The notes: generated by a model from the letters alone, not told the origin. Numbered from the stretch's first letter, positions 1 through 14,860 are shown. The stretch: 64,000 nt of DNA from Campylorhamphus procurvoides (GCA_013396655.1 WBMV01004989.1:729317-793316); one strand, 5' to 3'. Numbers and translations: made by a program.

Positions 1-3000
1 CCATTTTAAAAGCTTATCACTAGGACTGGGGAGGGCTTAGTTGGCTCCTTTAATCTCCTTCTTTCATTCAAGACCCACGTCGTGTGCTTGAAAAATGTGT
101 AGGTCCTAAGCACAATTCTCACAGTACACTGTCCAATTCATAAGCCTGCACTATTTGACACAACAGGCAACTCACTATCTTCCTATTCAGCCAGAAAATT
201 CTGCAAAAATTTGACAGTCAGCAGTTTTCCTCAGAAACGGTAGGATCTTTCCACTCTCTCATCAAGTGTGACTGAGTCCATGCTCCTCCTTAGTTCCTGG
301 GAAATCACAGTTCCAACCCAGTGTAAAAGATGGCAGCTCAAAATCTTCTAGTAGAATTTCTTCTAAAAATTCAAGTCAAGATCCAAATTAAGCTGTTCAT
401 AATAAGAAATAAAGTTTCAATTAGCCACAAGTACTGTGTTAATAAAGATCATGACCTATTTACCTTATTAAAAACAAGTGACTGAAAGCATTTCAAAGTC
501 ATACTTAAGCCTCCTGCTGACATTCCTGTTCTGAAATATGAGGACTTTATCATGTTGCTTGGACATGTGTTAAGGGACATTACTGACATTCTCCATAGTA
601 TATAAAATTGAGGAAATAAGTAAAAATGTTTTGGTTACCTCTCAGACCTGCAGAAAGAAAGTATTAAAAGTTAACATATAAGTATTTTCTTATTAGAAAC
701 AAAATTTAAATTGTTCTCAATCTGCTTTTTCAGCCTGCTATCTCAATATACGGTGAGGAGAAATTAATTATTCTTCTGATATCTGGAATCAATTTAACTA
801 GAAAAAAATAGAAAGAAAGAAAGAAAACAAACAATCCCAAAATGTCAGTTAGCAATCAGATGTGACCTAAGCATCAAACAAGAATCTGGGGTCTAACCAT
901 ACCGTGCCTTCCTCTAATACAAATGAAAGGTAATCTGCAATCATGGGTTCTAATTATTTAATAAAATGTTTATTTGTATTTCTAATTCTCTAGGTGAAAT
1001 TCAATCTCCTGCACTCATATGAGGCCAGAGTAATTGAGGGTCTATGCAACAGTTGTATAAAGGGACTGGTGAGGTGAAATTCATCCTTCCTGATCAGAGG
1101 CTCATGACTACTCCGCGCTGCTCCAGTTCCCCAGCCAGCTGCTCTCATCTGTGCCTTTGAAATGCTTGGTTGGGAATGGCAGTTGCAATCTCTCCAGGCA
1201 GTTTATACGGCTTGGAGCTGGTTTTGGTGTCCTGTGAGTGCAGTTTATAACTTCTCTTACCCTTCCTTGACTGTGTATCTATCCAGTGAAAGAAGTGCTC
1301 TGTATTGTACAAGAGTGTTAAAAAATAGTGAAAAGGAGGATCTCTTCCTGGCTGCACCATGGTTGATGACACCGGCATGGTAATGGCTTGGAATATCCCT
1401 GATTTCTGGGTGTCAAACATACGAGCATAGACTTCTACATTCACACACAAACTGAAAGGAAAAGACAGTGAAACAAAAAGCATGTGATATTTTTCATGTT
1501 AATTTGTTTTCTGTACGTGTGAAAGAGACTGAGATTTTATTTTACTATGTGTAGGTCAGCAGTTGTTTTTTATAAATATTTATGAAAGAAGAAAAAGAGA
1601 GACCAAATCTATATGGGCTTGGTTCTGGGTGCATGTACATGTATTAAAATTGTCAAAGTAATGAAGAGCTATAGAGATGAATGATGAAGCTAGCAATTTC
1701 CATTCACACTCTCATGTAAGAGAATTGAAAGGAAAACAAACTCTTATACAAGTAAAGTTTTGGTCCATTTTACTGTAAAATATGAAAGAGTTAAGGCAAC
1801 ATTTTGGAGGCTTTAGTAAAAGTATTGGCCCAAGTCAGTCTTGTGCTATCAAGCCCACAAAGTAGAGGACATTCTTTTTATCTTGCACATGTAAGACTTT
1901 CAGGCCGGATACTGTTTCAAAGTCACTGAGCATTTCCACTTAGACTTCAAAAACTCCATAAAGCAGCAAATGAACAATGCTGTGGGACTGAACAATATCT
2001 TATTTCAGCCCATATGAAAGAGTCCTAAATACACGCTAACAGTGCTTTTGCAAATCCCTCACAATGATCTATACATTTATATTCTGCAATAAATAAAATA
2101 TTTCTATCAGCCTATCAGAAGAAAACATTCAATTAGGCTATTTCTTTTAAAAGAGACTTAAGTTTAAAGCTCTTAACATGGATTCTCAAATCTTAAAAAA
2201 ATCCTTCTCCTTTCTCTATTGGAAAAAATGAAGGAGAAAAAAAAGTGACTGAGTACTCTGAATGAAGACTTTGAGCAGCCCTTTCTTAGGGAAAGTTGTT
2301 TCTTACTGAAAGCTTTGGTGAGTGTCTAATTATTTCCTTTAGAGCCACTTTGAATTGAACCATAAGATTCCAATGTGTATTGAATTTAAATTCTACTTAT
2401 GGGCTCTGCTTCCTTTGATTCTGCATTTCTAGCAAGGGGAGCTCCTTACACCACATTAATCATAATATATGGAAGGGCTTCTGTGTTTGCTTCTGCAGTG
2501 CACTAAGTTGTCCCTGAAGATAAAAAAAAAATCCCCTTGGAAGAAAAATCTCATTCTAAATGAAGATTTAAATTGAAATTATTGGAGAAGTTAAGAGGAA
2601 AAGATATGCCCAGTAAAATTAGAACAAGCATTTAAATGGAAGAGGGTATCTTTAATTATTTTCTTCCTTGGCATTGCAGAAAATCCCATGATATGATAAC
2701 TAAGGATACTTTGGGGGGTTAAGAGCCCAACAGCAGAAAAGCTAATGGGATTTTTTTTTCAGATAGAGGTTAAAGCGATGGTGCTGTAAGTAGGCTGACA
2801 AACTATCTCAGCTCACCATCTGCTACATATTAATTTACAACAGAGAGATAGGTGAAGTGGGTGTTACTCTTCAGGAGCTATATAAATGTGTAACTTTCTC
2901 AATTAGTATTCACTTCAAATGAAGAATAAAATCCCAGGAAACTCAGACCAGAATACAAGCCAGGCAGTATTATATTTAAATAGTAATAGTATATCTATAA

Positions 3001-4479
3001 TACACAGCTAGAGCTACAGTGTATTGCCAAGAATAGACTCCAAAAGACTAGGTTAAACCATTTACCACTAATGTCATAAGATGACTTTGTTTTGAACTGG
3101 TATGCAAAATGGAATAGAATAAATGTGTCTTTCCAAAAGACTTTTTTTTTCCCTTTTATTTTGTTGAAAATAAGTGTTACACTTTTAGTTTGCAGAAAAC
3201 TGTATTTTCTTCAAAGCATTAATTCCCAGTTCCACCAAAATCAGATCAAGAAAAGGAAACACCTACTTAAGCAAAACAAACTCTACTCTCTCCCATTCCG
3301 GAGTGAATCATATACTAGTTGAAGAAAAATAGAGGAGAACTCTTAATTTTTGTGCACTGGGAGCCAGAAACAGGGCTATCTTTCTCACTGGTGACATGGA
3401 GCCCTATCCCATCTCTTGGATAAAAGTGGGACTTACTTCCTTTCAGGCTAATTCCCTTCCTCTCTGAATGAAAAGCATTCTCTTAATCTCAAAAGGAATG
3501 GATCAAACACTGATACAAGCATGCTGAGTGTGAAAATGTGGACTGTGTACAGTTTATAACTCTGTTATACAGTGAGGTCCTTCTTCAGTAATTAAAAGGT
3601 TTGGGTGTATAGAATATATAGAATAATGTCTCTCTTTAAGCTCAGATATTATTTTCCCTCATCTGCTCAGCATTTACTGTAGCATGAAATATTGGTTAAC
3701 AATTAGCAGTGCTTAAGTGAAAATGTTGATTAGGCTTAGGCTAATCATAGCAGATCTGGCCTTGTTCTACGCTGAAAAATCTCTCAAATTTGAAAGAATG
3801 CTTTATCTCAAGTTAGAAGCTCATTTGTTGTCCTCATTGCACAAACAATATGTGATTTGCCACGACGACAGTCCTTTTTGTCCCACAACCAGAAGTTTCC
3901 CCAGACCTTCTCCTTTCCCTTCCCTCTCAAAGGAAAAATAGTAAATTCAGAGAAAAGTAGAGTTTTGCTCCAACTTTCACTATTCTGTGACTCCTGTGCA
4001 AAGCCAGGGTAGTGAAAGCAAGCGAGCAGCAGAGGCAGGGAAGGCTGCAGCTCTGCCTGAAGCAGGAAGCATGGGGGTACAGCTCTTCTACAGACCACAT
4101 CTGTAATGGCGCAGTCCACCTCAGAGGCAAGTTTCTCTGTAACACGGAGCCATCTCCTGCTAAACATCCAGAGCAAAGGTGGTATGCTCAGCCATAATTT
4201 AAAGGACCGTGACATGAAGAAAGGGTTATGATGTTTAAGTTATAGGCCATCCAAATGTTATAGGCCCAAGCAAGTTCCTATTAGCAATAACTCAAGTCCA
4301 CCGAGGAGATTTGACATTCAAAACTGATGAGCACTAATCCCTTGAGCCTGCTCCGACCCAGCCACGCTCAGGCCACTTGGCAACCCGAGTGACCCAGGAG
4401 TCAAACCATGATAACCCTCTTCAATTTAAAGAGCAGCTTCTCCCCATCTGTCTGAGTTCTGACTCTGCACAATAAATAT
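1..4479. other. Unique AT-rich non-coding DNA
   Basis: I see no exon, RNA gene or recognisable transposon in this stretch. Open frames are short (up to about 110 codons), overlap on both strands and have no recognisable domain. A small GAAA-type simple repeat lies near 805-828 and short A or T runs are scattered through it. Very old, unrecognisable repeats cannot be excluded by eye. Confidence 0.6.
803..830. repeat. Short (GAAA)n-like simple repeat
   Basis: An A-rich run leads into about three GAAA units and then decays. It is an ordinary purine-rich microsatellite with no gene nearby. Confidence 0.6.
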
Positions 4480-4860
4480 CCCAAAGAGCATAAAGAGCCA
4501 TCTAGTGTATATCAAATCAATATCATTGTGGCTTGCAGCAATATCTGAGGCTACAGTTCACAAAATAAACTAGGCCAGGGGCTGGATTTCTGCCCTTGGC
4601 GATCAATCAGACTCACTGGGTCATAGATTTTAGTGTAAATTAACACAGCAGAAACAACCACGCTCCCCAGATGATGATATAATACAGTATTTGCTTTTCT
4701 TTTTCCCCCCATTTCATTGCTCATGCTCAGCGGCTAAGCTGTACTGAACAAGAATAATAAAAAGCAATGATTAGAAAGGTGGTGGTAATCATAAAGCAGA
4801 ACATTAATATTCTCCTGACAAATGTATATAAAATGCACATAAAATATATACACAACATTA
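4480..4860. other. Candidate conserved non-coding element (inference)
   Basis: This stretch has no open frame of note, no repeat signature and no low-complexity decay. It is dense in motifs typical of developmental enhancers: a GATCAATCAG site near 4600, several ATTA/TAAT cores, and AGCAATGATTAG near 4764. It resembles conserved non-coding DNA in composition only. I cannot align it, so the call rests on texture. Confidence 0.25.
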
Positions 4861-7497
4861 AAAGAAAAAAGGAGGGGAAGTGGTGTTAACTCACTGATGT
4901 TTCAAAGGTATTATTTTTGCTTAAGAATTGTAGAAGTGCTCTTGTAAATCAGTGGGGGTGGTTATAATTTTCTTTCATTACTGGATTTGAATCCAGAGAT
5001 GCTAAATGTTTCATTATTTTCTTCATATACTTCCCTTACATGTTGTGGGGCATAGAGACTAGTCTTTTCTCCGCTTATAATTCAGGCTTTCCCAGCATTT
5101 ACCTGAGCGTTGCCAACACTTTTCCCCAGAGAAGTTTTAGTTTTTTCTCTTTAGTATGTCATTGTTATAGGAGAAGAGGCACCTGGTTTTTCCTGACACC
5201 CACCTTTATGCAAATCTCATCTTTTCAAATTTTCTCAGAATGTGCCACATATCAAAGCCTTGCAGGAATTACTATAATCTCTAATTATTCAATTGATATA
5301 AGACAGTGTATTGTATTTTCTGTCAGAACCTCAGGAAGAAATGTCAATATTTTCAGCATTAGCAGGACATTTTTTGAATTATAAACACCAATCTTCTAAT
5401 GTTTTATCTCATGCATCTTCACAAAATATTTTACAGGAAAGAAATGAGATACATATAAAGGTGCCAGCAGGATGTTTAATTTAATGCAACAGAAATTTCT
5501 GGTAAGAAACTGTTTTATTCTTTAAGTATTCAAACCTTTATATTACTGTTCAGATAGTGTAACTCTGGTCAGAACATATTTATTTGCAAAATATCTAATT
5601 AGATTATACAAACAATATTTAGTTTAGATATAATAAAATACTAATCTGTGTACAAAGGCTACATGGTATGGATTAGAACTGTGTGAGAATAATAACTACT
5701 GTGCAGGAGTGGTTTCTGTTGAATAGTCAGGATAATAAGATTTATCAAATAACAGTTATAAGCAGGAATTCATTTCTTAGATTAAATTTATCCACTATTT
5801 TCTGCCAGGAGCATAAAGAAACAGAGGCTTCAAAGGTAGCTCTCTTCTGAGATGATTGAAGGCAAAACATACCTCCTTTAGTGACAAATCTACTCTTCTG
5901 TTCTCTGACTAAAGAAGCAAGCTGCATTAAGAGGCTGTGGAAGGGGAGCATCCTTGTGTGCTCTGGGGTGTCCAACTCAGGAAAGCTCTTAAGTAGTTCC
6001 TACAAAGCGAAGATACAGGGTAGAAATGAGGAATCTGTCACCCCAATAATGCAACATATATTCCCTTTCCTGTGCAGGGAGACATGAGCTGGACTAGCAA
6101 AATATGGTCATTACAGGGCTGCACGTTGTCCCTCCATGGCAATTGTGAAGAAAACCCCTTTCTCACTGTCTCAGTTCTCATCTTATTCAGTGGGTATTTC
6201 CTTTGTGACTGAGGACTTTTCCTTGGAGACAACAAAATTTCTGAGAAAGACTAGGTGAAATTTGAAGTATTAATGGCAAGTAACTGAATAGTTTGTCTAA
6301 GGTAAAGCAACATTCTCCATCCAGATAAAAAACCTCAAAAGCAAAAAATAAAGCAACCAACTGAGCCTATAGGCTGAAGAAGTAGATTTTTTCATCATAG
6401 TCCGCCCATGAACGGCTGAGTTACAATATCTTGCAAATTGTTATTTTGGGGTTTAAGTTTAGATTCCTCAGGAAAACTCTGGTTGGATGCCACTAGATCA
6501 GCTGCTGTGTTTTGACATAACAGATTGCCCATTTTTCTTAAAAGCTGTTGTAGGACAAGATTGCCTTGAGGTTGCAACCCCCTTATGTGTTTGTTCACTG
6601 TGATTCTATGTTTAGCTTAAGTAGGGGGGTTTTTGATGTCCAAAATGTAGCAAATAACTTTGTTTGTGCTACGTGGAGGTTACTGTTAAAATAAACCGCT
6701 GATTTTTACTTCTTTTTTTAGAACTTAAGTACTCATACGTAGAGAAATTTAGCTTAAAATGTTCACAGGGCTCCTCACTTCATTTCAGATGAAAGAACAC
6801 AGAAAATATCTCAACAAATTTGATTTGATCCTTTGTGAATCTGTATTATGATACAGACCTTAATTATATCGTGGCCAGGTATTTTTTGTGAGACTGCTTC
6901 TTTCAGAGCATAAACTGGATGCATGCAGGAGAAGAATTAAGATCTCACAGGGTACCATAAATCTCACCTTGCCCAATTTGCTCTTTCTGGAATTTGCCAC
7001 CCAAGCATCATTCCTCTAACCTATTTTGAAGCACTTTAAAATAATAACTCTCTTGCCTCCCTGGCTTTCCCTGCATTTTGTCAACATAAAGGGGCTCTTC
7101 ATTTAGTGATGTATACATGAAACAGCTCTGTGTCTTTGGAGTGCTGCAATGATAGCAACCCCTGAATAAGGAGCAAATGCTATCTGTCAATACACTGTGT
7201 TGTGCAACACAGTAGGCTACATAAGAGGTCTGCATTACATCATTTGTGGACTTTCCAAGCTTGTAATGTCCTTTCAGTGAACCTGAACTAAGTGTTGAGC
7301 TTATAACGAAAACTGAAACCCAGGGAATTGTGGTTTAGAATTTTTGCACTGCTTCAATATACACATACCGGGAGTCATTGCAATAGGCTAAAGATGTGTT
7401 TTGGCCACTAGTGAGGTAGTAATGTTAACAGGTAAATGATTTGCTTCCTAACATAAAAATTCTTCATTTCTCAATTTTAGAGGTTTTGTGTTGTTTT
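4861..7497. other. Unique non-coding DNA
   Basis: No gene or mobile element is recognisable. Open frames here (for example 114 codons at 5040-5384, forward) show no domain, signal or repeated structure and behave like chance frames in AT-rich DNA. Confidence 0.6.
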
Positions 7498-7530
7498 GGT
7501 TTTTGTTTGTTTGTTTGTTTGTTTGTTTTA
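7498..7530. repeat. (GTTT)n microsatellite
   Basis: About six clean GTTT units follow a T-rich lead-in. It is an interrupted-free tetranucleotide repeat, probably length-polymorphic. Confidence 0.9.
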
Positions 7531-10500
7531 ATGAATGCAGTACACTTGTGCCAGGCATCTGTAATACTTTTTGCAGTTGCCTGGTTGTAGAAAACAATCA
7601 TGTATTGCTAAGACTATAATTATAGATACTATTCTATAGATTTGTGAGTGTATGACTCTCCATGTTTGTCTGTATGCCTGTGTATAAAAATAATGAAGTA
7701 TTCACTGGGCTAGAAGAAAGAGCGGAAAATTACAAATAAATCCTACAGGCCAGTGGTCAGACTACTCCCTTGGAGTGTGGGAGAATCTAGTCACAGTCCC
7801 TGCAGCGATGAGTGTTAATTATATACTGGAAGTGGAACACTTCCAACGGGAGAGATTAAGAGGTACCTATTCACTAGCCCATGGATTAAGTCAACTTTGT
7901 GGGAGATTTGTATTCGGAGACAATTGCGATTCACTTGAAAAGTGAACGCTTCTAGGCAATAAGAGTCTCATCTTCATGGTGTGGGACAGAAATTCTCCTC
8001 CTGACCACTGGCTAAGTTTTGACCTTGCAAGTGAGATGAGCACACCTTGCTTTTTAAGCCCATGAGGTCTTGAGTTTGAGAGTAGCATTGCAGCTCAGGT
8101 CTGGCAAGACAGTGACAGCTCTTTCTGCAAAATTCTGGGGTCTGGGGCATTTCTCTGGTGGAAACAGGCACGTAAGAAATGCAGACACCTACAAAGTAAA
8201 GGAAGGTGGTGGTGGGATAGCATGGAGGAAGGAAGACAGGAGAATGGGAATTTGAATGTTACATATGAGTCTGCTAAAGAAGTAGATCCTTTTTCTGCAT
8301 TCCCCCATGGCAACGTAGTGTTATTTTTTTTTCCCCCTTTCTATTCCAGTCTACACTTCTGGCCCTGCCTTCTCTGTTTTCCTTGCCACAATCATTCCAT
8401 GCCTTTAAGGACCATTTTCATGGGGCTCCCTTTTTGATAATGCTGCCTTGAAAGTCATCTTGGTATAAGGCTATTCTTAGGTTTCAGTAGGCCTAAGAGC
8501 CTTTGCCTTTGCTTGTTCTGGGAAAGTCAAATGTCCATCATGAGGGGTCCCAATACCATGAGTTAAACGACAGGTTTGGGGAAAGAGTGGGCCAGGAAGT
8601 AATTATTCTTTCTGCCACACAGCAGCTGCCATGTATCAAGGTCCTTTCTTTTCACACTCAAGTCCCAGAACTTCTCTTCTAAAATGTTACTGTTTCCATG
8701 TTTTGTGCTTCATGAGCAGTCTTGAGATCTCTCTTCAAACCTGACTTTGAAATATGGCTATAGTAAAATTAGAATTGCATTTAATGAAACACCGTGATAA
8801 ATATGTACAAATTGCAGTCTTTAAAAACAAAAAGGTCATTCATCTTTTGTCTTACATTTGGCATGCAGAGGTAAACTTCATAAATCCAGATTGAAGACCT
8901 GAACAGGAAACAGTGGAACTCTTCATATTCCTACCAAACTAACCAGATATCTTTCCTCTTTGGGTTTGTTTTTAAATTCATTTAGTGTTTAAAATATTTA
9001 ACTGATTAATTGAAAATAGTTTATCCAAATGATAATTTTTGTTTCCTTTTAATCAGGGAGAGTACTTCTTAAATTACAAAAGAAAACAGTTGCCAGACTG
9101 TTTAAAGGCAGGTAGATCCTTAAGTCTTTAGAGAAAACCTGGTGATCTCAGCTTTTCATCCTATTTTCCAAAATTTAGTTATATTCAGATAATCCTTAGG
9201 AAAAAACCCAAATGCTATGTTTCTTACAAGACTCAAACTTCCAATAAATCATTTGGGATTGAGGTAGTGAAAGCAATGCCAAACTGGGTTAATTTGGGGA
9301 TTGGCCCCCATAGCTAATTTGACAAACGACACTGAAATTTAACTGGTATTTTTTTCTACGCATGCCATTTTTGTTTGGTGGCTGTAAGGGCTATTAGTAT
9401 GACTTGTTTCCTTCATATTACTGCTTTTCATAAAGTTAACTAGTAGAAATGGAGCCAAGAAAAAATACCCAACTGGTTCATGGTTTAAAGCAATAAAATG
9501 ATACAGTATTAAAATGGCAACAATCCTGCCCTTACAAAATTGGCTGTTACAAACTAGACTAGTTGATTGCAAAGTGTATGTAAAATATAAAGCAATAAAA
9601 AGAAAGGCATATTTGCCCATTGTTTTACTGAATATCATAAACAAAAACAACTCAAATTCTGAGAGGTAATACTCTGCTTGTTTTTCTAAGTAAAATTAGG
9701 AAGGAGCTTAAATTTCATGCCATGAGAAAATAATTTCTAATTATTTTAAGTAATATTTAGATCAATTCATAATAATCTTATTGTCTTTCATGCTTATGAC
9801 AGTATTAGATTACTTTCATGTTTGTTTAAGCTCGTTTGCTTTTTAGAATGTTGGTTTCAAAGGCAAATTGAGCATAGTTAAAATAATCAATGTCCTTTGT
9901 GATTTCAGCACATGCAAAGAACAACAGTTGAAAGGAATCTATTGCTTTCTTATACAAACTATGAAGCTTTTACTGAAGAAAAACAGAATTATCTAACTAA
10001 TTATATCATTTATTATTGCTACCTGCTTGTAGTCAGAAACTATTAAAGAAAACTACAGTGAAAGAGATACGCTGTGAGAAAGAATAGCAGCTGAACAGTC
10101 TCAAACCCTGTACAGCATTGCTCAAAACCTGTTCTTTGTTTGCTCATATGAATGACTGGGAGTAAACAACAGTCTGGTGCTGAAGAGTCTGTATTTCACC
10201 TGGGAAACTCTGCATTCACTTTCTTGCTCTGCCACAGACTTTCTGTATGACCTTCAGCTGATTACTACCCTGGTTCTGAGCTCTGGCCCTGAGCTAAAAT
10301 GAGCTTCCTTTCTCCTCTCCTTTGCCTACAGCTATACTGTAAGAAACTTGTGGCAGGGGGTTTACCTGCAATTTGTGGTGTGCTGGTGTAGTCTGTAGCC
10401 TGGTAGGGTGCCTGTCTTGGCTGCAGCCACTCTCCCAGGTTGTACAATGAGTAATGATACTAATCCAACAGGCCGTCTGTACATGAAAGCACTCATTAGC

Positions 10501-12224
10501 TCCACTAAGATTTCCACTGGAGCCATAATTGCAGCGGTGAAGTGCTGACAATTTCTCAGCATGGTCACCTCCTCAAATATTTAATGGAAGTGAAAAATGC
10601 CTGAACTAATTGCTAGTGTCTTATTCTTTGTTGTTTATTCTTCACTTCTACCTCCTGTGCTTTGTGCCTGACTGTCATGAAAGGAAAATTAACATTTTGC
10701 TAGGACGCTGGGGGCTCCATTGTAACAGAAGAAGCACTGGATGTAAAGGGCTGGCAACATTCAACAGGGTGCTCTCTGCTCCTACTCTCCTCTCATGGAG
10801 AGAGGTGCCTGGAGTATGCTGTTGTTCCTGCTGGTTTATGCATCTAGAACTTTTACCAAGAGAAGAAACTGAAGCATGGATGGAGAGGGACGAAATTTAT
10901 GTCCAAGGCACATCTGAGCTTTTCCCCTGAGACCCAAGAATACAAAAAAATTTTTGTGACCAGTCTAAATTTTTTTAAAGTCAGCCTACAGATTTTTGCT
11001 GCTTTTATATCTCAAATGTGAGCAATGTATGCCCATTACAAGATACCGTCCTGTCATAATACCACATCACTGTGCACAGAGAGCATCCATATGATAATGT
11101 ATTGATAAAAATACATTAACCGATCTGCTTGATTTTGAGATTCTTTTGCTACTTGCCTTTTGCAGGAAGAAGACACCTGAAATTACTCTTTCCAAAATGG
11201 TAATAGATTGTGTTTTCTTTCCTTAGTAGACATCTTTTAAAACTTCCTTAATATTTCAGCTGCCTTTGTATAAATCAATCAGAAAATTTTTCCACTCTGA
11301 TAAAAGCATAGAGTCAGATGCACAAGTCAAATTTGCTAAAAAAAGCATGTTTCTGTTCTTAAAACTAAAATACAAACATAATATTGGTATATGGCAAGTT
11401 TTATTGGTTATGTTCAGTGATAATACTGGTGTAGCACTGTGTCAGCAGATTAATGCATTTTTATTTTAGCAACTTGTTTTTTTGGGGTTTTTTTCTGTTT
11501 TAAATTCTGAGCAGTAGTTCACATATCCAGACCACTTGGTAGCTGGAAATAAATGCAAGGATAATATTCATCTCAATGATTTCAGTATATTTCAAAGAGG
11601 AATACAACTTACGGGTTTGTACCCCATTTGCAGCTTTCTGATGAGCCCGGCTGCAAATTGATTTATAGAGTTCTGTATTTTCAGAAGAACACTACTTACT
11701 GAGAGCTACTTATACAGAGTTATGTAACTAATATTTGTTTTCTCTGATTTCTCTGATTCTTTCTCTGCTCAAGGGGATTTCTGATTTTTTAGCTATTGGC
11801 CAGGTGAGTGTGACACTTCCCATCACTATGTAAGAACAGTACAAAACTTCCACTTTCTTTTTAAAGGGTGTTCAATGTGGTAAGAAAAGTGCTTGGTAAC
11901 TGTAGCTGTCATTAGCCAAAATGTGCAGGTTTGCATCAAAATACCTCCCTTTCAATATTCATATGCATTCAGAGCCAAGGTTTCAGGTCACACACTGCTG
12001 AAAAGAAAGCAGTAGGTTCCTATGTATGCAGAAGATTCCCCCTTCTTTTGAGAAGGCCATGCAGAAAAAGTAAGATACTAGAATATGAGTATTCCAGCTG
12101 CAATTCTTTCTCACCAAACTGGAAATGAATGACTCTGTTCGAGTCTCCAAAATTCCTGGCTGGATAACACTGTAATAAAGAAGCCCAAAGGAAATCATGA
12201 TGACCTAGGTATATATATAAAAAA
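7531..12224. other. Unique non-coding DNA
   Basis: No exon, RNA gene or transposon is recognised. The GC content rises modestly around 8,000-8,450 and 10,240-10,930, producing overlapping short frames on both strands, but none shows a domain or codon pattern that would support a gene. Confidence 0.6.
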
Positions 12225-12249
12225 CCCCAACCAACCAACCAACCAACCC
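12225..12249. repeat. (CCAA)n microsatellite
   Basis: About five CCAA units follow a short TA run at about 12,210-12,218. It is a simple tetranucleotide repeat. Confidence 0.9.
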
Positions 12250-14860
12250 GCTTGAAACACTTAGCAGAAATAAACTACATGTAGGAATCAAGAGCTACAC
12301 AACTATGAAAATGCAACTGGAAAAATCTTAAAGGAAAGATTTTCGGAAATTGTAATTTCATCCTTTTTGCTGTAATGAATTGTAGGAAAATGACAGATAC
12401 CATGAACTACTCATGCAAGATTTTGAGGTGAGATGGAGGAGAAAAAAGTAAGTGAAACAAGCTGAAGAGCAGATTTTTCAATAACCAGACAGGTTAGAAA
12501 ACAGTGGTTATCCATACAGAAGTCAAAATAGGTAAGTAAAAACTTTTTATCATAAAATATTTGTAATATGCCAATAAAGCAATCTGAAAATCAGAAAATA
12601 CAGATTATTTTGTAATATCTAGCATACAATTTGAACCTATTTAGGGAAAAAAATGCAATCATACTTAAGCTGATATAGATGTTCTAAGGATAAAACCTAG
12701 AGGGGAAAATATATACCTATGGGAATCAAAAAGGAAACTATATTTATTCTGTAACAAATATTATTTAACTGCAGACTTAAGGCATACCAAAAGGCAATTA
12801 TGAGGCAGGAAACAAAGAAAATAAATATTCTGTGATCTGATAGTTCTATATGATAAAAAAAGATGTAAAAGAGGTGCACCTTTAGCAGTGGCAGACTGCA
12901 ACAGTGCATTTGACTGAGTGAACCTCAGTGGGACTAAGAATTTATTTCATGTCCCAAGGAACATCAACCAGCAGTGAGATTCCTTAAGGAAAACTGCAGA
13001 AAACCAGATTTTTTAAGTCATGCCAGTTATCATGATTTTGTTGCAAATACTGAAGCATTTACTGCCCCTTTCAAAGTTTCTAGTCCTGAAGTCAGACTTT
13101 TCCTGGGAACCAATTAAAAAAACAAAACAAACAAAAAACAACAAACAAAACCAAAATGACAAAAAAAAAGTTTTATACGTTGAAATTTGTTGAAATTTCA
13201 TTCTTCTGATTTTTTTTCTTTTTTTTTACTTCAATCTCATGAATTCTGGATGCTTGCATTTGGCAATGAAGCAATGAAGAAAGACCAAGAGTTCTATAAA
13301 AGCTTGTTTGAAAATCAGAAGACTAAGAATCTAGTTAATGATTAGCATGCAACTTAATAATCAGCTCTAATTCAAGAAAAAACTAATTAAATGTTATATA
13401 ATAAAGAAATATGGGAACACTTGATTTCTTTGAAACACAAATTTTAAGCAAGTGAAAGGAGATAATTTACTCCTTTTCAAATTAACTTTTTCATCCTAAA
13501 TAAATACCACTCTTTATGTATAGAAGTATAAACAGTCATAAAATCATAATTTTATAAAGAATACTTTCTGATATTACACTAAGGTAAAACTAGGAATGTT
13601 AGTCACATTTAGGAAATAAAATGACTCATTAGTCTCAGAAATACTGAATTATTCTATTGTGATACAATTTGATAATTAGGTATGTCTTGATGCATTAAAT
13701 GCTAACCATTTATCCCAGCTAACTTCAATTACTGAACTGTGTTATTCCTGTCTTCTATTAATTGTTAAAGAAAAGCAACCACATTAGCAGCGTTTCAGAT
13801 CCTAGCATGCATTAACTTGCTCTGTGAAGGTGGTCACTCCCCTCCACTGCACTGGATCCATATTGCTAGCCTGGAAGGTTTGACTAGAGGACCTCTTCAT
13901 GTCCCCTTCCTTAGTCTCCTCAAACAAGAACGCAAAGGCTTTGTCTGCATTAAAGATTTAGTTCAGATCCTGAAATTTATCTCAGAATTTTCCCTATTCC
14001 TATGCTTTAGTTCATACTACGAGACAACCTGGGTGATACAAAACTACGATGCACCCGTGGGAGTGTACTTACAAAGTACTGGCAAAGTATTACAGTTGCA
14101 ACAGGGCATTCAGTCCATTGGGATCACAACGGACCTAGCGTAAATTAAAACACACTGGAAATATGTACAATGAGGATTTTGGTGCTCAGCACCAACTGCT
14201 GCACTCTATAGATCCACCCCTATTCCTCTGGTGCTTGTTAATGTGGACATAGGTGGCAGTAATGCATCCAAGCCTCCAGGCTCAGCGTGTGAATGAATCC
14301 ACAAAATGCAGACCAGTTATTGTTATCATATGAAGGAGAAAGAGATTTGCTTCACTAATGTTTTAGAAGAACTTCCAGTCTGTCAAGCAGGTCAAGCACT
14401 GAAATACTTGGTCATTTAATAGAGTTCATGCAGGACCACAGAAGTAATTTGGAAAAATTTTGCTACAGAGCTGTACAGTTTTCAAAAGATTAATTTTCCT
14501 TTATTTCTTTTTCTTGGAAATGTTATACAGACTCTGTATAACTATATAAATAGTACAATTATAAAGTATAAATTTGCTTAACCTTCTAAAACAGACATTA
14601 TTTATGAAGAGCATAGATACAATCACAATGAAAAATCTAATATTGACAGCATTTGAAACAAAAATACCTCATATTACCAGCAAAACTAATTGGTGTTTTT
14701 GATGAATCTCCTATTTTTGAAATTGCCTAATCCACAGAAATAGATTACTAGAAGTCATGCATAATGCTAGTAAACATTTGAGATCACATGCATTCAAGCC
14801 TCATCCAAAAAAGTTCATGCTTAGTGTTGCTTTTCTAAAAGAAGCAGCAGTGCTGAACAT
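12250..14860. other. Unique AT-rich non-coding DNA
   Basis: No gene is recognised. It includes an A-rich segment at about 13,110-13,170 made of AAAC-like units. The stretch near 13,855-13,925 resembles a degenerate CR1 3' portion (CTAGAGGACCTCTTCATGTC) but is too short and worn to call. Confidence 0.55.
13110..13170. repeat. A-rich (AAAC)n-like low-complexity tract
   Basis: A mixture of A runs and AAAC/AAC units, with no flanking retroposed body recognised. Confidence 0.6.

Noticed and set aside
3808..4215. 135-codon reverse frame
   Set aside because: Another overlapping reverse frame and two forward frames cover the same DNA equally well. No domain is visible.
7498..12249. GTTT and CCAA repeats as a CRISPR-like array
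   Set aside because: They are single uninterrupted tetranucleotide microsatellites with no spacers, in a vertebrate genome.
13855..13925. Possible CR1 tail (CTAGAGGACCTCTTCATGTCC)
   Set aside because: Only a short stretch matches, the terminal TTCCAACC and ATTCTATG units are absent, and the adjoining sequence does not fit.
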